Assembly: GCA_039602395.1 (NCBI GenBank)
Contig: JBCNJP010000017.1
Coordinates: forward strand, 18,136,729-18,200,728
Origin: Deinandra increscens subsp. villosa
Lineage: Eukaryota > Streptophyta > Magnoliopsida > Asterales > Asteraceae
Reading direction: 5' to 3'
DNA: 64,000 bases
The position numbers and the translations under genes are program-made. Within the stretch, counting starts at the first letter, position 1. Each line of letters opens with the position of its first letter. Of the stretch, positions 1 through 10,816 are shown one piece after another. Under the pieces are notes generated by a model, which searched no databases, was not told the origin of the DNA, and saw nothing but the letters and a program-made list of their open reading frames with translations.

Positions 1-598
1 TCCGTGTAATATAAACGTTTCTATTTTACATAACAAATAAAAAATACCGTCATATTTGTATTCAATTGATTTCACGTCATCCCATATATAACACAGGGTT
101 ACAAAGCCTAGTTCTCTAATATAAAACAAAAAATTAATTAAGATCCTTTGTCCACAAGATCCGTGAGAAACAGAAAAAAAATCCCTTTTTTTCTCCCTAA
201 AACCAAGAATACTTCTAACAAAAAAAAAAAAAAAACTTGATCTAGTTTTAGTATAGATCAAAACTTGGATACCACCTGAAACCTCTACAACCACAAAAGT
301 TCCACCAATCACACCTAGAAATCCCTGCGTATTTTTTCTTTGGTCACCGCTTAACAACCACATCTCAAAAATCAATTTGAGAAGAAATCTCCAATTCTAA
401 TTTAGTGATTTATATCAAGACAAAGCCACCACCTTACCTTCTGTTCTTTTTCAGCCGTTTTCTGCAATTGAGCACTTTTTTTCCTTCCGTAAAAACCAAA
501 CAAACATCACCAACATCTCAAGAACTTGCTTTAATCTTTAAACCCTTTTCACTGATGCTTTGGTCTACGGTCTTCTTTCTTTCTATGAATCTTACCGC
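1..598 (-). mobile_element. Leader/internal 5' part of a minus-strand LTR retrotransposon, cut by the window edge
   Basis: This stretch follows the primer-binding site at 599-610 when read on the minus strand, so it should be the untranslated leader of an LTR element. I see no conserved gag motif. A 16-17 base A-run lies near 220-236. The rest of the element is outside the window. Confidence 0.45.
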
Positions 599-610
599 GC
601 TCTGATACCA
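599..610 (-). promoter_or_regulatory. tRNA-iMet primer-binding site
   Basis: The plus strand reads GCTCTGATACCA, the reverse complement of TGGTATCAGAGC, the standard plant PBS matching the 3' end of initiator methionine tRNA. It lies 5 bases from the putative LTR end and fixes the element's orientation as minus. Confidence 0.75.
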
Positions 611-615
611 ATTAA

Positions 616-919
616 TGGATATCAGAGGTAATAATCAGGAACGAAAAATTAACTCAATATTCAAATAATCGGGACAATTTACAAAGACTCTTTAAACCCT
701 ATTTAGTATTTATACTAATCCTAAACTTTGGAAAACAAGAAACCTAGTTACATACAAACTAGGAAACTAAATGATATAATTAAAGAATCAATATCCTAAC
801 AAAAAAAACTAATTAAACAATCAAACTTAATTCTAGTCTAACAATGACTCTATTAAATAATTAATAAAACTTTACTAACTAACCCTTAACTATTGACCAA
901 TTACAAGATTAGTCCAACA
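616..919 (-). mobile_element. 5' LTR of a minus-strand retrotransposon
   Basis: This 304-bp block is bounded by TG...CA on the plus strand (TGGATATCAG to TAGTCCAACA), so on the minus strand it begins TGTTGGACTA and ends just before the PBS. The short length suits a small copia or TRIM-type element. No partner LTR is in the window, so it could also be a truncated element. Confidence 0.6.
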
Positions 920-1304
920 TGTAGGCATGTATGGATGATTGTGATACAAACCTTATTCAGCTCATAAGATATACCTGTGTGGAGTTGCCATGCAGGCTCT
1001 GACTAGACTCACACAAGAACTCCACATGGAAGGGGTATACCTGTGTGGTTTTACTGTTTGGTTTATTATTTTATTATTATTTTTTAAAGATACTTTTAAA
1101 TAAAATTCAAACATAATATTTTTAGTTAACATAAATAAAACATTAGACCACTAAAATTACTAAATTAAAAAAATTAACAAAGAAAAAATTACACATAAAA
1201 AATTAAGAAAAGCACTCGTAGATATCATAAAACAAATCAGCCTTAAGTTGGTTATGGACATCTCGATCTCGTATTTCCCTACGATAATTAGCTCACTTTT
1301 GATC

Positions 1305-2400
1305 CTACTCAATTGGCTCATAAGTCGTATCCACTTCCACATCGTTAAATTGGCAAATCATATTTTCCTCCTCCTTGAGAACCATATTGTGTAAAATTTC
1401 ACAAGCTAGCATCACGTTCCTTATTTTATTTTGGTGACATTGTCGTGCAGGTTGGTCAACGATATGCCACTTACTTTTCAAATGAACAAATGTGTGTTCA
1501 ATATCTTTCCTAGAGGCATTATGAGCTTTTGAGTAGGATTTACGTCTCGCACCCACGGGAGCTGTAAATGATTTGACAATTGTAAAATATTCAGGATAAA
1601 TTTCATCCCTCAAATAATATCTACGCTTGTATATCACTCCTCCTACTTAAAATGAGGAGTCGGGCTCACGTACCTCTACGATATCATCCCAAATCGATGA
1701 TTGATCCAAAACATTAATGTCGTTATTGGACCCCGCGACACCACAATATGCATGCCAAATCCATATGTCGAATGAAGCAACGACTTAGAGCATAATGGAA
1801 GGATGTTTGTGATCGCCACACATAAATTGGCCTCTCAAAGTATTGGGTCAATTATTCCACTCCCAGTGTGTGCAATCAATGCTACCAAGCATTCCCCCAA
1901 AACCCCATTTGTTTTCATTGAACTCGTAAAGCTGTTGAATGTCGTTTGCAGTCGGTCTTCGTAAATATTTTCACAACTTGTATACAACTAATATTTAAAT
2001 TTAATAAGATTCAAACCTAATATTTAAATTTAATAAGATTCAAACCTAATATTTAAATTCAATTAATATAAACATCTTAAATAATAATTTTATAAAACCT
2101 TTACATGTACGGCCACAATGTCCGATTGGACATCCTCAAATACTCCCCCCGAAGCACCGTACGCCATCATAAGAAAGGCACCGGTGCACTTTTTCGAAGC
2201 GTTAAAACCAATTCTACCTCTAGCATCTGTTTTTTGTTGGAACCACGGCTCCTCTCTCTCTCAAAATCTTTCAATATCTTAAAAAAAGATCCCGACTCAT
2301 ACAAAACCGTCGGTGAAACAACTCACCAGGGCAGGTTGGATTTTCATAAAAACAATCATTTATAAGACGATTCTGACCGTCTTCATGGTCACGGTTGAGA
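1305..2400 (-). pseudogene. PIF/Harbinger transposase (DDE superfamily), broken
   Basis: The minus-strand translation follows the order of a plant PIF/Harbinger (HARBI1-like, DDE_Tnp_4) transposase across several frames. About 2400-2100 gives the N-terminal helical part (FHRRFCMSRDLFLR, later GEYLRMSNRTLW). About 1960-1650 gives the catalytic region with GSIDCTHWEW and GSNNDINVLDQS. The longest open piece, 1637-1305, gives YYLRDEIYPEY and ASRKDIEHTF...ILHNMV. In-frame stops and frameshifts (for example after WEWNN and before VIYKRRYYL) break it. The family catalyses cut-and-paste transposition and normally needs a Myb-like ORF1 partner, which is absent here. Terminal inverted repeats were not fixed; a GGGGTATACC word at about 1031 may be near the left end. 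The family call is secure, the limits approximate. Confidence 0.8.
1986..2062. repeat. Short AT-rich tandem repeat inside the Harbinger remnant
   Basis: A roughly 30-bp unit containing TAATATTTAAATTTAATAAG followed by ATTCAAACC is repeated two to three times. It interrupts the transposase similarity, so it is probably a secondary insertion or slippage product. Confidence 0.6.
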
Positions 2401-2489
2401 CGGGCTCTTAGGGTGAATCTTCGTGTAGCTCGTGTGTTTAGCCATTGTTAATGACGGTGAACGGGTGAGGTTTATTGTAGAACCTTAAA

Positions 2490-2910
2490 AAGTGTAGACC
2501 CCGTAGACCCCTATATTGTTCTATAAAACTCACTAGAAATTATAAACTCATTGCTGTTGAATTTGGTTCTTTTTATGCGATAAGCTTTAAAAAATAAAAA
2601 AGAAAACCTAGAAAGTTGTTGGTGACATTGAAGTATAATTGTTGTTAAAAAAAGTTATATTGTTCTATAAAACTCACTAAAAATTATAAAACTCATTGAT
2701 GAGTTTTAAAACTCACTGTTGTGTTTAAGACTCACTATAACTTTAAAAATGGATGTTCTATAAAACTGACTACAAATTATAAAACTCACTCTTAAGTTTA
2801 AAACTCACGGTTGTGTTTAAAACTCATTGTTTTTAAAACTCACAGCGACTTTAAAAATCTACGTTCTATGAAACTCACTGAAAACTATACTTTAAAATTA
2901 AGAAAATTAA
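2490..2910. repeat. Palindromic-word array C, short copy (GAGTTTTAAAACTC family)
   Basis: After the head sequence GTAGACCCCGTAGACCCCT come about a dozen copies of AAAACTCACT / ATAAAACTCATT separated by AAATTAT-type spacers. The same head occurs at about 55515 and the same words fill 57.3-63.1 kb, so this is a small member of the same family. No protein coding is seen. Confidence 0.75.
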
Positions 2911-3662
2911 AACAAATAAAAAACTAAAAACATTAGCAATAATCTTCAATTCCATGTGTATTATTACTGCACAGTTTGCAATAATCTTCAGTTCCATGAG
3001 CATTATTGTAATTTGTTTTTTTTAACCGCAAGTGTGACATGTTTGCGCTAACACAGATCCTGAAGTTGTGAAGAAGGATGTAAAATTGGTCGTGCACAAA
3101 CCAGATAGGAAGTTGAGGCTTCATTCTCGTAAGTATCGTGATACATATCCATATTTTAATATTATCATTGTTGTAAATATAGGTGCACATGTGCAGTAAT
3201 CTTAATAAAGTGATTAAAACTACATTAATGACAAACAAATAATGGAAATGTTAAGATTACTACACATGTGTAATAATCTTCAATTACAAATAATGTGGTT
3301 GTCAATTTAGGTGCACATATGCAGTAATCTTAAAATTGGATTAAAAATACCGTAATGACACACATAGTGTAACTGTTAATATTATTGCGCATGCGCAACA
3401 ATCTTTAAATATTATTGCACATGTACAATAATCTTAAAATACTATTACACATGTGCGATGATTGTAAATTACAAATAATAGGATTGTAAATATAGGTACA
3501 CATGTGCAATAATCTTAAAATGTGATTAAAACTACATTACTGATACAAATAATGAGATCGTTAAACATTACTGCACATGTGCAATAATATTCAATTGTGA
3601 CAAAATCTACAATATACATGTGCATTTTATCCTAGTTAATACAAATAATGGTTATTTTTATA

Positions 3663-3811
3663 ATGTGTGATAAGCATAAAGGACCTATTCGCAATTAAAG
3701 CAGGAGTTGGAACATTGGTGGAAACTAGAGCATTCATGTTGGAAAGCTTAAGACTCGGAAAAGACGTTTTTGCAAAAGTAGTAAACCGTTGGGTGACAAT
3801 GCACGAGAGTG
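3663..3811 (+). pseudogene. Possible Ulp1-type protease domain fragment
   Basis: The open stretch gives ISIKDLFAIKAGV followed by TRAFMLESLRLGKDVFAKVV and a WV.MHES ending. The pattern (ESL x G, then VV..W) resembles the start of Ulp1-like C48 peptidase domains carried by plant Mutator and other DNA elements. No catalytic His-Asp-Cys is visible and the frame runs into T-rich non-coding sequence. The assignment is weak; it may be a chance open frame. Confidence 0.25.
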
Positions 3812-4889
3812 TTATTTGTTTGTTTGTTTTTTTTTTGTTTTTTTATTTTTTGTCATGATCATGATATGATTGTAAGAGGGTTCGTATGGTTTTATGTTGA
3901 CTTACAATTATATAGTTATTAATGATTGCAATTTGTTTATTCAGAGTGGTTGGTACAGATATTCAAGAGGGTAGTACTTGTGTTCTAAGTATACGTTTAA
4001 TGCACATGTGTATTAAAGTTGTAATACACAACATACATATGAACTTATGCATAAATATGAATGTCACATTAATGCACATGTGAACTACAAGTGACATGCA
4101 TATAATACATATATATTTCAGCTTAAATGTGAATTTCATATTAGTGCGTATGTGCACTACATATAAAAATCGAAATGCAAGAATCTGCGATGAACTCTAT
4201 ATGGATTCGAATTGAATTACAAATTGTTGGATACGGACAAAGGTAGTGAATATGTCAAACAATTTGTTTGAACAAAGTATGAAAGATTAAGAGACATCTG
4301 TAATAAAATCAAGTGTACGAATTGTTTAGTGACTTTAACACATCTAGGCACAATATATCATCAAATGTATTTAGTGACTTTAACACATATAGGCATAATA
4401 CATTCAAGAAACAACTTAAAGGTTTTAAGACGTCACAATAGTACACATGTGCAATAAAATCAAAAGTCTAAATTGTGTTATGTAGTCTTCATCAAACTAC
4501 ACATCGTGATAACTCTAAAGCATTCAGGAACCCAATATTCACGTATAACATACATATCACTCAACCAAGCTTGCTCAGTCAAACCCTAACCATCCATAAG
4601 CGATTCGTAGTTTTTCTTCGAAAAATCGGCGGGTCAACCATTTAATTCCAAAACCAGCATGTGTATATACTTATGAAGGTATGTATTTTCTAATATGTCA
4701 CCTACAACACGATGATAAACATAGATAGTGTTAATAATGCACATGTGCATCAGTAAATTACTTACGGTAACGTGTAATGATATATGGCTATTGTTTTGGT
4801 CAAAAATTCACAAAGAAATTTCGTATTCCAAACTTAGAATGTGAGGTAGTGTGCTTGTCAATATGCTCGAAATGTAAAACTGAACACAA

Positions 4890-5400
4890 GGATGTAACGA
4901 GGGAAAAATCCAGGATTCTTCGAGTTGCCTCTAGGAATCCTAGCAAAAAAACCTCGGGAGCCGGCCTGAATAGCCCGCTACCACATAATTTTATTGATAG
5001 GAAACTGAAAATTACAAGTGTTTTCGAGGTTTGATCGATCAGGCTAAGTGTTACAGAGATCGTATGCTATCAGAGCTAAAGCGTGAATGAGTTGTGTGTT
5101 CCTATTGATCGAGTCCTCGTTTATATAACAAACTAACAACTAACTAACTATCCGGGATTCTCGGGATCTTCTTTCCCCACTTCTCTTGACCGTTGAAGGA
5201 GGTGCGACCCACTTTTCCACGTGCCAGTTAGTTAAGACCGAGTCTTCAGGAGGCAGTTAAGCTCTATAACGTTCCTGAAAACAAATAAAGCACATGGTAA
5301 AAATAAAGGTTAGTCGATAATAAATATTCAGGATACCTGACTGGACGGGATTCCCAAACCGTAGCGAGATTCCTGGTCTTATGTAGCTTTTCTGTGAGCA
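4890..5400 (-). mobile_element. LTR-like fragment inserted in array A
   Basis: Read on the minus strand this has a TATA-like TATATAAACGAGG (about 5108-5120), then CTCATTCACGC..., CTCTGTAACAC and an AATAAA signal near 4992-4997. That is the promoter-to-polyadenylation layout of a plant LTR. Ends and target duplication were not identified, and no matching LTR is in the window. Confidence 0.35.
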
Positions 5401-5670
5401 TCCTGAAATCGACCCCTAACAGCTATATAGCAGTTAAAAATAGAATAAATTATGCAACAGTTATAATGTTTGTAAGAAAAAAAACACACAAGATAATATT
5501 AATGCACATGTGCAATATTATTATAATCCATGACATGATTACACTACATGACATAATACCTATTTTTGAGATTATTGCACATATGCCATATTATTATAAT
5601 CCATAACGTGATTATATCGCACGACATAATATCATTAGTTGAGATTATTGCACATGTGGAGAAATGACAC

Positions 5671-6943
5671 AAGCTGGAAAAATCCTAATCATCTCAACTT
5701 ATCTTGATGATGACGAATGTTCATGATGAGTACTCGAGCATACTCACTAAACAACTAGCCACCTTAAGTGAAGTTTTTGAACCATGAATGTAAGGGTACA
5801 ATCAAGGAAGGTTAATTTGATTCTGTAAATAATCAATTAACATGCCATTGTGATAACACAGTAATTCGTGTGCATACCAAGGGCACGAGTTTTATCACGC
5901 GTTCAAATCCACTTAAGTACTTTTATTGTTCATGAGAAACACCAAAACTAATGAAACAACTTAAACAGGCAAAATCAAAACGCAGGCAAAGAACTTAGCA
6001 CGAGAATTCACGGTTCCATTGATCAAGTTTGATCAATAAGCTAATACTGTGACGTATTACCTGAATTCTACGCTACATTGATGTTCTACTTTAGTGTTGG
6101 GATGTCGAACTATAACGTTTGCACCAAATCATTCAATCTGATCTAAAGGGTTAGATGCAGATTTTGAATTCTGCAAAACGTGTTCGAATTTTATACGTTT
6201 TAAACATCCATGAATATTTAGTGAAATATTCTAAAACCGTCCGTAGTCGATCTAAATTGTGGGGACAAAACTGATCTATGACTATTCTGACTCTGGACTC
6301 AAAGGGTTGATATCCAGTCTCACAGACCTCATTAAAGAATGACGTTGTGACGTAGCTCGTATCAAAATGTCTTCATGGATTTAATCATAAGACGAATTTA
6401 ATTAAATGGTATACTCATTAGTGTCCTTTGACCTGAGATACATATGTGTTACCTCCCGTTTGCCAAAGATTGTTCTTTGATTGTAGTATACGTTGTCGCG
6501 TAACTGCCAGAAAAGACTACTTTTGGGAATGGTTTTGAAGCTTAGTGGGAGCTGTATGTAGTCAAGATGGGATTATGTACTCTTGCACTAATAATGCAAC
6601 AGCTAGTCATCGTGGGCCCTCTCGTGAGTTCCAAGTGTTAAGTGTAAGGCCTTACCCAAACTTACTGTGTGTTTGATTGGAACATTTCGAACTAATACAC
6701 GAGAAATAAAATGATTGAACATTAAATAGAATGAATTAAATCCATGTCTCTTGTTCAATTGATGTCTTATACGGAAAGGAACTAACGACTTTGAATTACC
6801 ATAAGTCTAAACTACAATGCGAGTTTGTAGATATACCTTGGTTACTGACTTGAAGTGTCATAACTGGTTGGGGCAGACATGTGTAGCTAGAGCACCTCTG
6901 ACTGTTTCATCAAATGTTGTCGGACTCTATCCAAGTGGGAAAT
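5671..6943 (+). mobile_element. 3' non-coding internal region of an LTR retrotransposon
   Basis: This stretch leads directly into a polypurine tract (AAGTGGGAAAT at about 6933) and the LTR starting at 6944, so it should be the region between pol and the 3' LTR of a plus-strand element. No open reading frame or pol motif is visible. The upstream boundary is uncertain; the element is probably truncated by array A or the reverse. Confidence 0.45.
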
Positions 6944-8256
6944 TGTTGGATAATGGATGTCCGGACCCGACAACACCAAGAACCTGACCCGGTTAGACCC
7001 ATAAAGAGTTATACTGGGGGCGACGAGATAAAAATCCGCTAACTCGGCTAACCGGTAATTTACAGAAATATATATTTAATTAAATGTTTATTCATGATTA
7101 ATAAACATTTATTACGAATAATTATCCTTGCGATTATAAAACGGAGAAAAACATTTCGATTTATCGATTAAATGTTTTACGGTGAAACAAATAAATAGTT
7201 ATTTATGTTTCTCGTAGTTTACGACTTGTGAGATTATTAACAAAGTTGTCTTATTAATAATTCGTAGACTATTGACGGTTGATTGCAATTAAAGAAAATC
7301 AAAGAGGGGCCTAAGTGCAAATGTGTTGCCTATATAAGGAGAGCTAGGGATTAGGGTTTTGGTTGCTCATTTACCTTGCGCCTCTTTCTAAGAGTCGCCG
7401 CCCTCCTCCTTCTCCTCTCCCTTTTCACGCAATCATCATCATCATATTCGTCGGCCGTTGCGCTTCCTTTGGTGGAACCCTAGAAGACGGTGACTAACAA
7501 GGAACTACTAGACGATCTTTCGCGTGATAATCAAGGTATAATCACCATCGTCTTATCATTCACCATTGGCGACGCCTACTCCATGATGGGGGCTGTCGCC
7601 ACCTAAACCCTAGGTCGTCGTCGCGACCTAGCGTAGCTCCGTTTCACCACGACGTGTTTTAATCACCTCTCACCGGTAAATCGTCGTCGTTACGATTTTA
7701 TGAGTGCGATCCCTCGTCGTAATAATCGTGGTAATCGCCCGGCTAAACCCTAGCCGCCATCACCGTCTTGATTCGATTGGTGCTCGCTTGTCGCCACCAC
7801 AAACCGTATCGTTGCTATTCTCAACGAATCCGCTTAAGACGGTACTCACGATTTGCAAACGATTTAATCCACTAGTTCGGTTTGTTTTTCCGTGAAACCC
7901 TAGCGTCATCCTGTTGACCCTCGGTGTCTTTAACGTTTGTTAGAACACCGCGAAGGTATATCTAAACTCCGCATTAGTTTAGATGTTTTATTTTGATTAA
8001 TGTAATCGTTAGTATTTTCGCGTTAACCGATTTAATGCGAAAAAGTGTTTGCATGATTTTTATTTTGGTGATCGTGATCCTGTTGACACGATTTCGACAC
8101 CAACGGTTTATGCATCTAAAATTAGTAAATTTATTTATTCCGCTGCGTAAACGGATTACCGGTTCAATTCGTTTTATCTCTTAATTTACTAAACCCGGTC
8201 GGTAATGTTTTAATTAACCTAAAAGTTTTTTTAATGTCGCCGGGCGCCCGTATACC

Positions 8257-8993
8257 CAGGGGCGGAACTAGAAAAGTTTTTGAGGGGGTCCACAATTTTC
8301 TTTTACGGAGTCACTAGTTTTAGATGTTTCAGTTTCATATAAACGTACATAAAGAAATTTGGTCTATTACTTACTAAATATCTTTTAATGCAGGCGCGTG
8401 TTGCGGCACGACATTGCGAGTAAAGAAAAAAAAATAACCGATTAAAAAAACTCTTCATGATTTGTCAAAAAAATTCTATACCGTAACATTGACAACGATA
8501 TAATAGTAAAAAATAATAGTAAATGGCTATAAATGAAAAGGAAAGATAAAGTAACGCGTGAAAAAAAAAATAATATGACAAAATGTTTGTCTATTAAAAA
8601 AAGTCTATATTTTTATATATTTGTAATATTTTATTATAAAAAGGGTTTAAGGTGAATGTATTTAAAAAGAATGAGTCTATAATAAAAGTAAATAAAAAAG
8701 AGGTGAAAAATGAAGTACCCTCATTTACTCTCCTCATTTATAGCACTAAAATTAATATAAAAAGCTAGAAAAAAAATTGTTAAGCACAGGATTTGAACTT
8801 GCACCACTTCATAATCAAACAAGAGATTTTACCACTAAGCTAGTTATTTGTTTTATTTCATTTTCACAAACTAGGTATTTATTAACTCCTCTTTATAATT
8901 TTTTTTAATAAAAAACGTTCACGTAATTTTACTTTACGTACGAGGTTGAGGGGGTCCACGGGGACCCCTGGGCCTAATAAGGGTCCGCCCCTG
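8257..8993. mobile_element. hAT-type non-autonomous transposon, 737 bp, perfect 8-bp TSD
   Basis: Terminal inverted repeats CAGGGGCGGA ... TCCGCCCCTG are flanked by the direct 8-bp duplication CGTATACC (8249-8256 and 8994-9001). An 8-bp TSD and CAGGGGCGGA ends are hallmarks of plant hAT elements. It encodes no transposase and is AT-rich inside. It carries an internal tRNA-like segment (about 8785-8850). Confidence 0.9.
8785..8850 (-). other. tRNA-derived segment inside the hAT element
   Basis: On the minus strand the sequence reads CTAGCTTAGTGGTAAAA (A-box-like TAGCTTAGTGG) and about 30 bp later AAGTTCAAATCCTGTG (B-box-like). This is the spacing of an internal Pol III promoter. A full cloverleaf is not evident, so this is probably a tRNA pseudogene or SINE head, not a working tRNA. 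Confidence 0.45.
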
Positions 8994-9019
8994 CGTATAC
9001 CATTGTCCAAAACCCAACA

Positions 9020-10125
9020 GATGCATATAAACAAAATACAGTCATGTTGCATATACATTACACACTATATGTTGCATATATGCAACACAATCTTGTTACA
9101 TATATGCATCATAAGTATATATACATTACACACTATATGTTGCATATATGCAACACAATCTTGTTACATATATGCATCATAAGTATATACATATTTATTT
9201 TAAAGTTGTAAACAATATTATTTTAATATAATGTTGATGTGTAAATTTCAGGATGAAAAAGTACAAGATATATACCAAATCGTTTCACTTCCAGAATTTC
9301 ATCTTAATGACACATGTTATGGAAACTCAATTAAATTTTGGTGAGACATATGGATTGACAACTTTTATCTCGTGAATAGGCTCCTAGATTCATATGACTC
9401 TCAGATAAATAAGGAAGTTAAAGTGATGGAAATGACCCCAAGTCAAAAACCAAAGAAACATAGTAAATTTGAGCTAGAGACGCAGTTCATTGCTTGAGCC
9501 TACAAAGGATTCATTAGATCAACGTGTGAACCTGATACATTGAATTTGATCGTAGTCTGTTGTAATTTTTGTATTTGTGAATGTGGTGTAAAATACCTAC
9601 CTTTGCACCTTGTTTTGGGATTTTGCATCTTGATTGCCCTATTCAGTTAAAATACATCGTGTTATGTAAATTGGAGTTGCATAAACGAATAATGTAGTGA
9701 TATTGCATATATACAACATGTATTTATACTGCATAAACATAATATAATTGAAAAATATATATGTCGACACATAAACCTAATAGATATTATATTGCATACA
9801 CACACAACTCTAAATCCATAAAGTGTAATACTAGAAACGTGTAATATTTGTTTCATATATGCAACACCCGGGGGGGGGGGGGGGGTGGCCGGGTGCAGTT
9901 TAGGGGGTTATGTATATGTAATATAATTATGTTGCATATATGCAACACGGGGGGGGGGGGGGGGTGCAGATTAGGGGTTATATCTATACAATATAATTAT
10001 GTTGCATATATGCAACATGGGTGGTGGGTGGCTGGGGTGCGAGTTAGGAATTGTATATATGCAATATAGTTATAATTATGTTGCATGTATGCAACAGGGG
10101 GGGGGGGGGGGTTGTAAATATATGA
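9020..10125. repeat. Palindromic-word array B (TTGCATATATGCAA) with G15-16 tracts
   Basis: The first part holds two near-identical 67-68 bp units (about 9050-9185), each with TGTTGCATATATGCAACA and a half-word CATATATGCATC. After about 450 bp of unrecognised sequence, 9850-10120 has four units of about 70-80 bp: the palindrome, then a poly-G tract or a GGTGGGTGGC-type tract, then TTAGGGGTTAT and AATATAATTATG. No coding evidence. Confidence 0.75.
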
Positions 10126-10816
10126 AACATGAGGGGAGCGTGGTAGTGATAATATTGAAAATTAGATATCAAATTACTTTATTAACCTTCATTTAAGTGG
10201 TTTTTAGGTTAAGGAGAGGTTTTCACATGATCTTTACCCTAGTGGTGTAATAGGCATAGTCGTATAACATATATTTATTTATGTTTCTATTTCAAATCTC
10301 ATTAAATTTAACAAGGGAGTTTATGGTATGATAGATATGAAAGTAATAATCATCTAATAAAATATAGTCGTGTAACTAGGGGTGTGCAGAAACCGGTACC
10401 ATCTCGCGGATACCGATAATCCAAACTAAACCAGACCGCCAAACCCGTGAATATATTTAGTGGTTTGGTACTCGGGTTCTACAAATTATTTTGGTGTGCA
10501 TGATTCTTTTTAAAAGCAAATCAGTGTACGTTTGACGTCGATTTAATTTAAAATGACTCGGGTCAAATGTGGTATGTTTTTACCTTATTTCTGATGGTTT
10601 ACACGTTTTTATATAAGTTCGTGATGTGTTTTTGTAAGATATTTTTCATGTTTTGTAACGCCTATCTCTACTACTAGATTAACTATATCCATGAGTATGT
10701 TTCCGTTTCCGTATCAGTTTGACTTTGCTTGGAAGTGCTATAGATGTCGTGATTTTTTTCCCAACCGATCCTTGTAAGATTTTATTTATCTCATATTTTG
10801 TAGATATAGGATTTTC
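10126..10816. other. Intergenic, no gene seen
   Basis: No conserved coding. At about 10377 the sequence CTAGGGGTGTGCAGAAACCGG resembles one terminus of the TAGGGGTG-type hAT-like elements (as at 10817), but no partner end was found. Confidence 0.4.

Larger units (their letters stand above)
2930..5670. repeat. Palindromic-word array A (TTATTGCACATGTGCAATAA)
   Basis: About 17 degenerate copies of the self-complementary word with core TGCACATGTGCA (variants CACATATG, GCGCATGCGC, ACACATGTGT), each usually followed by ATCTT or ATAAT. Examples lie near 3183, 3262, 3385, 3497, 3574, 4005, 4446, 4740, 5504, 5578 and 5650. Spacing ranges from about 30 bp to several hundred bp, so this is a dispersed array and not a classical satellite. 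An LTR-like segment at about 4890-5400 interrupts it. The host element is unknown. Confidence 0.7.
6944..9019 (+). mobile_element. 3' LTR (about 1.33 kb) with a nested hAT element
   Basis: Starts TGTTGGATAATGG right after a polypurine tract and ends AAAACCCAACA, giving matching TGTTGG...CCAACA ends. A TATA box (TATATAAG, 7331-7338) is followed by a transcribed-looking CT-rich leader. The hAT element at 8257-8993 plus its duplicated 8 bp accounts for 745 of the 2076 bp. The 5' LTR is not in the window. The PPT/LTR style fits a Ty1-copia element, but no coding region confirms this. Confidence 0.65.

Noticed and set aside
3963..4157. Minus-strand His/Cys/Met-rich frame in array A
   Set aside because: The MHICT/MCIN-like residues come from translated CACATGTG words; no domain.
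2930..5670. CRISPR-like appearance of array A
   Set aside because: Repeats are degenerate, irregularly spaced and in a plant nuclear context, without cas genes.
8785..8850. A functional tRNA gene
   Set aside because: Only A- and B-box-like words; no complete cloverleaf or acceptor stem could be folded by eye.
9848..10196. Gly-rich open frames (GGGGGG) in array B
   Set aside because: Produced by poly-G tracts; no start context or conservation.
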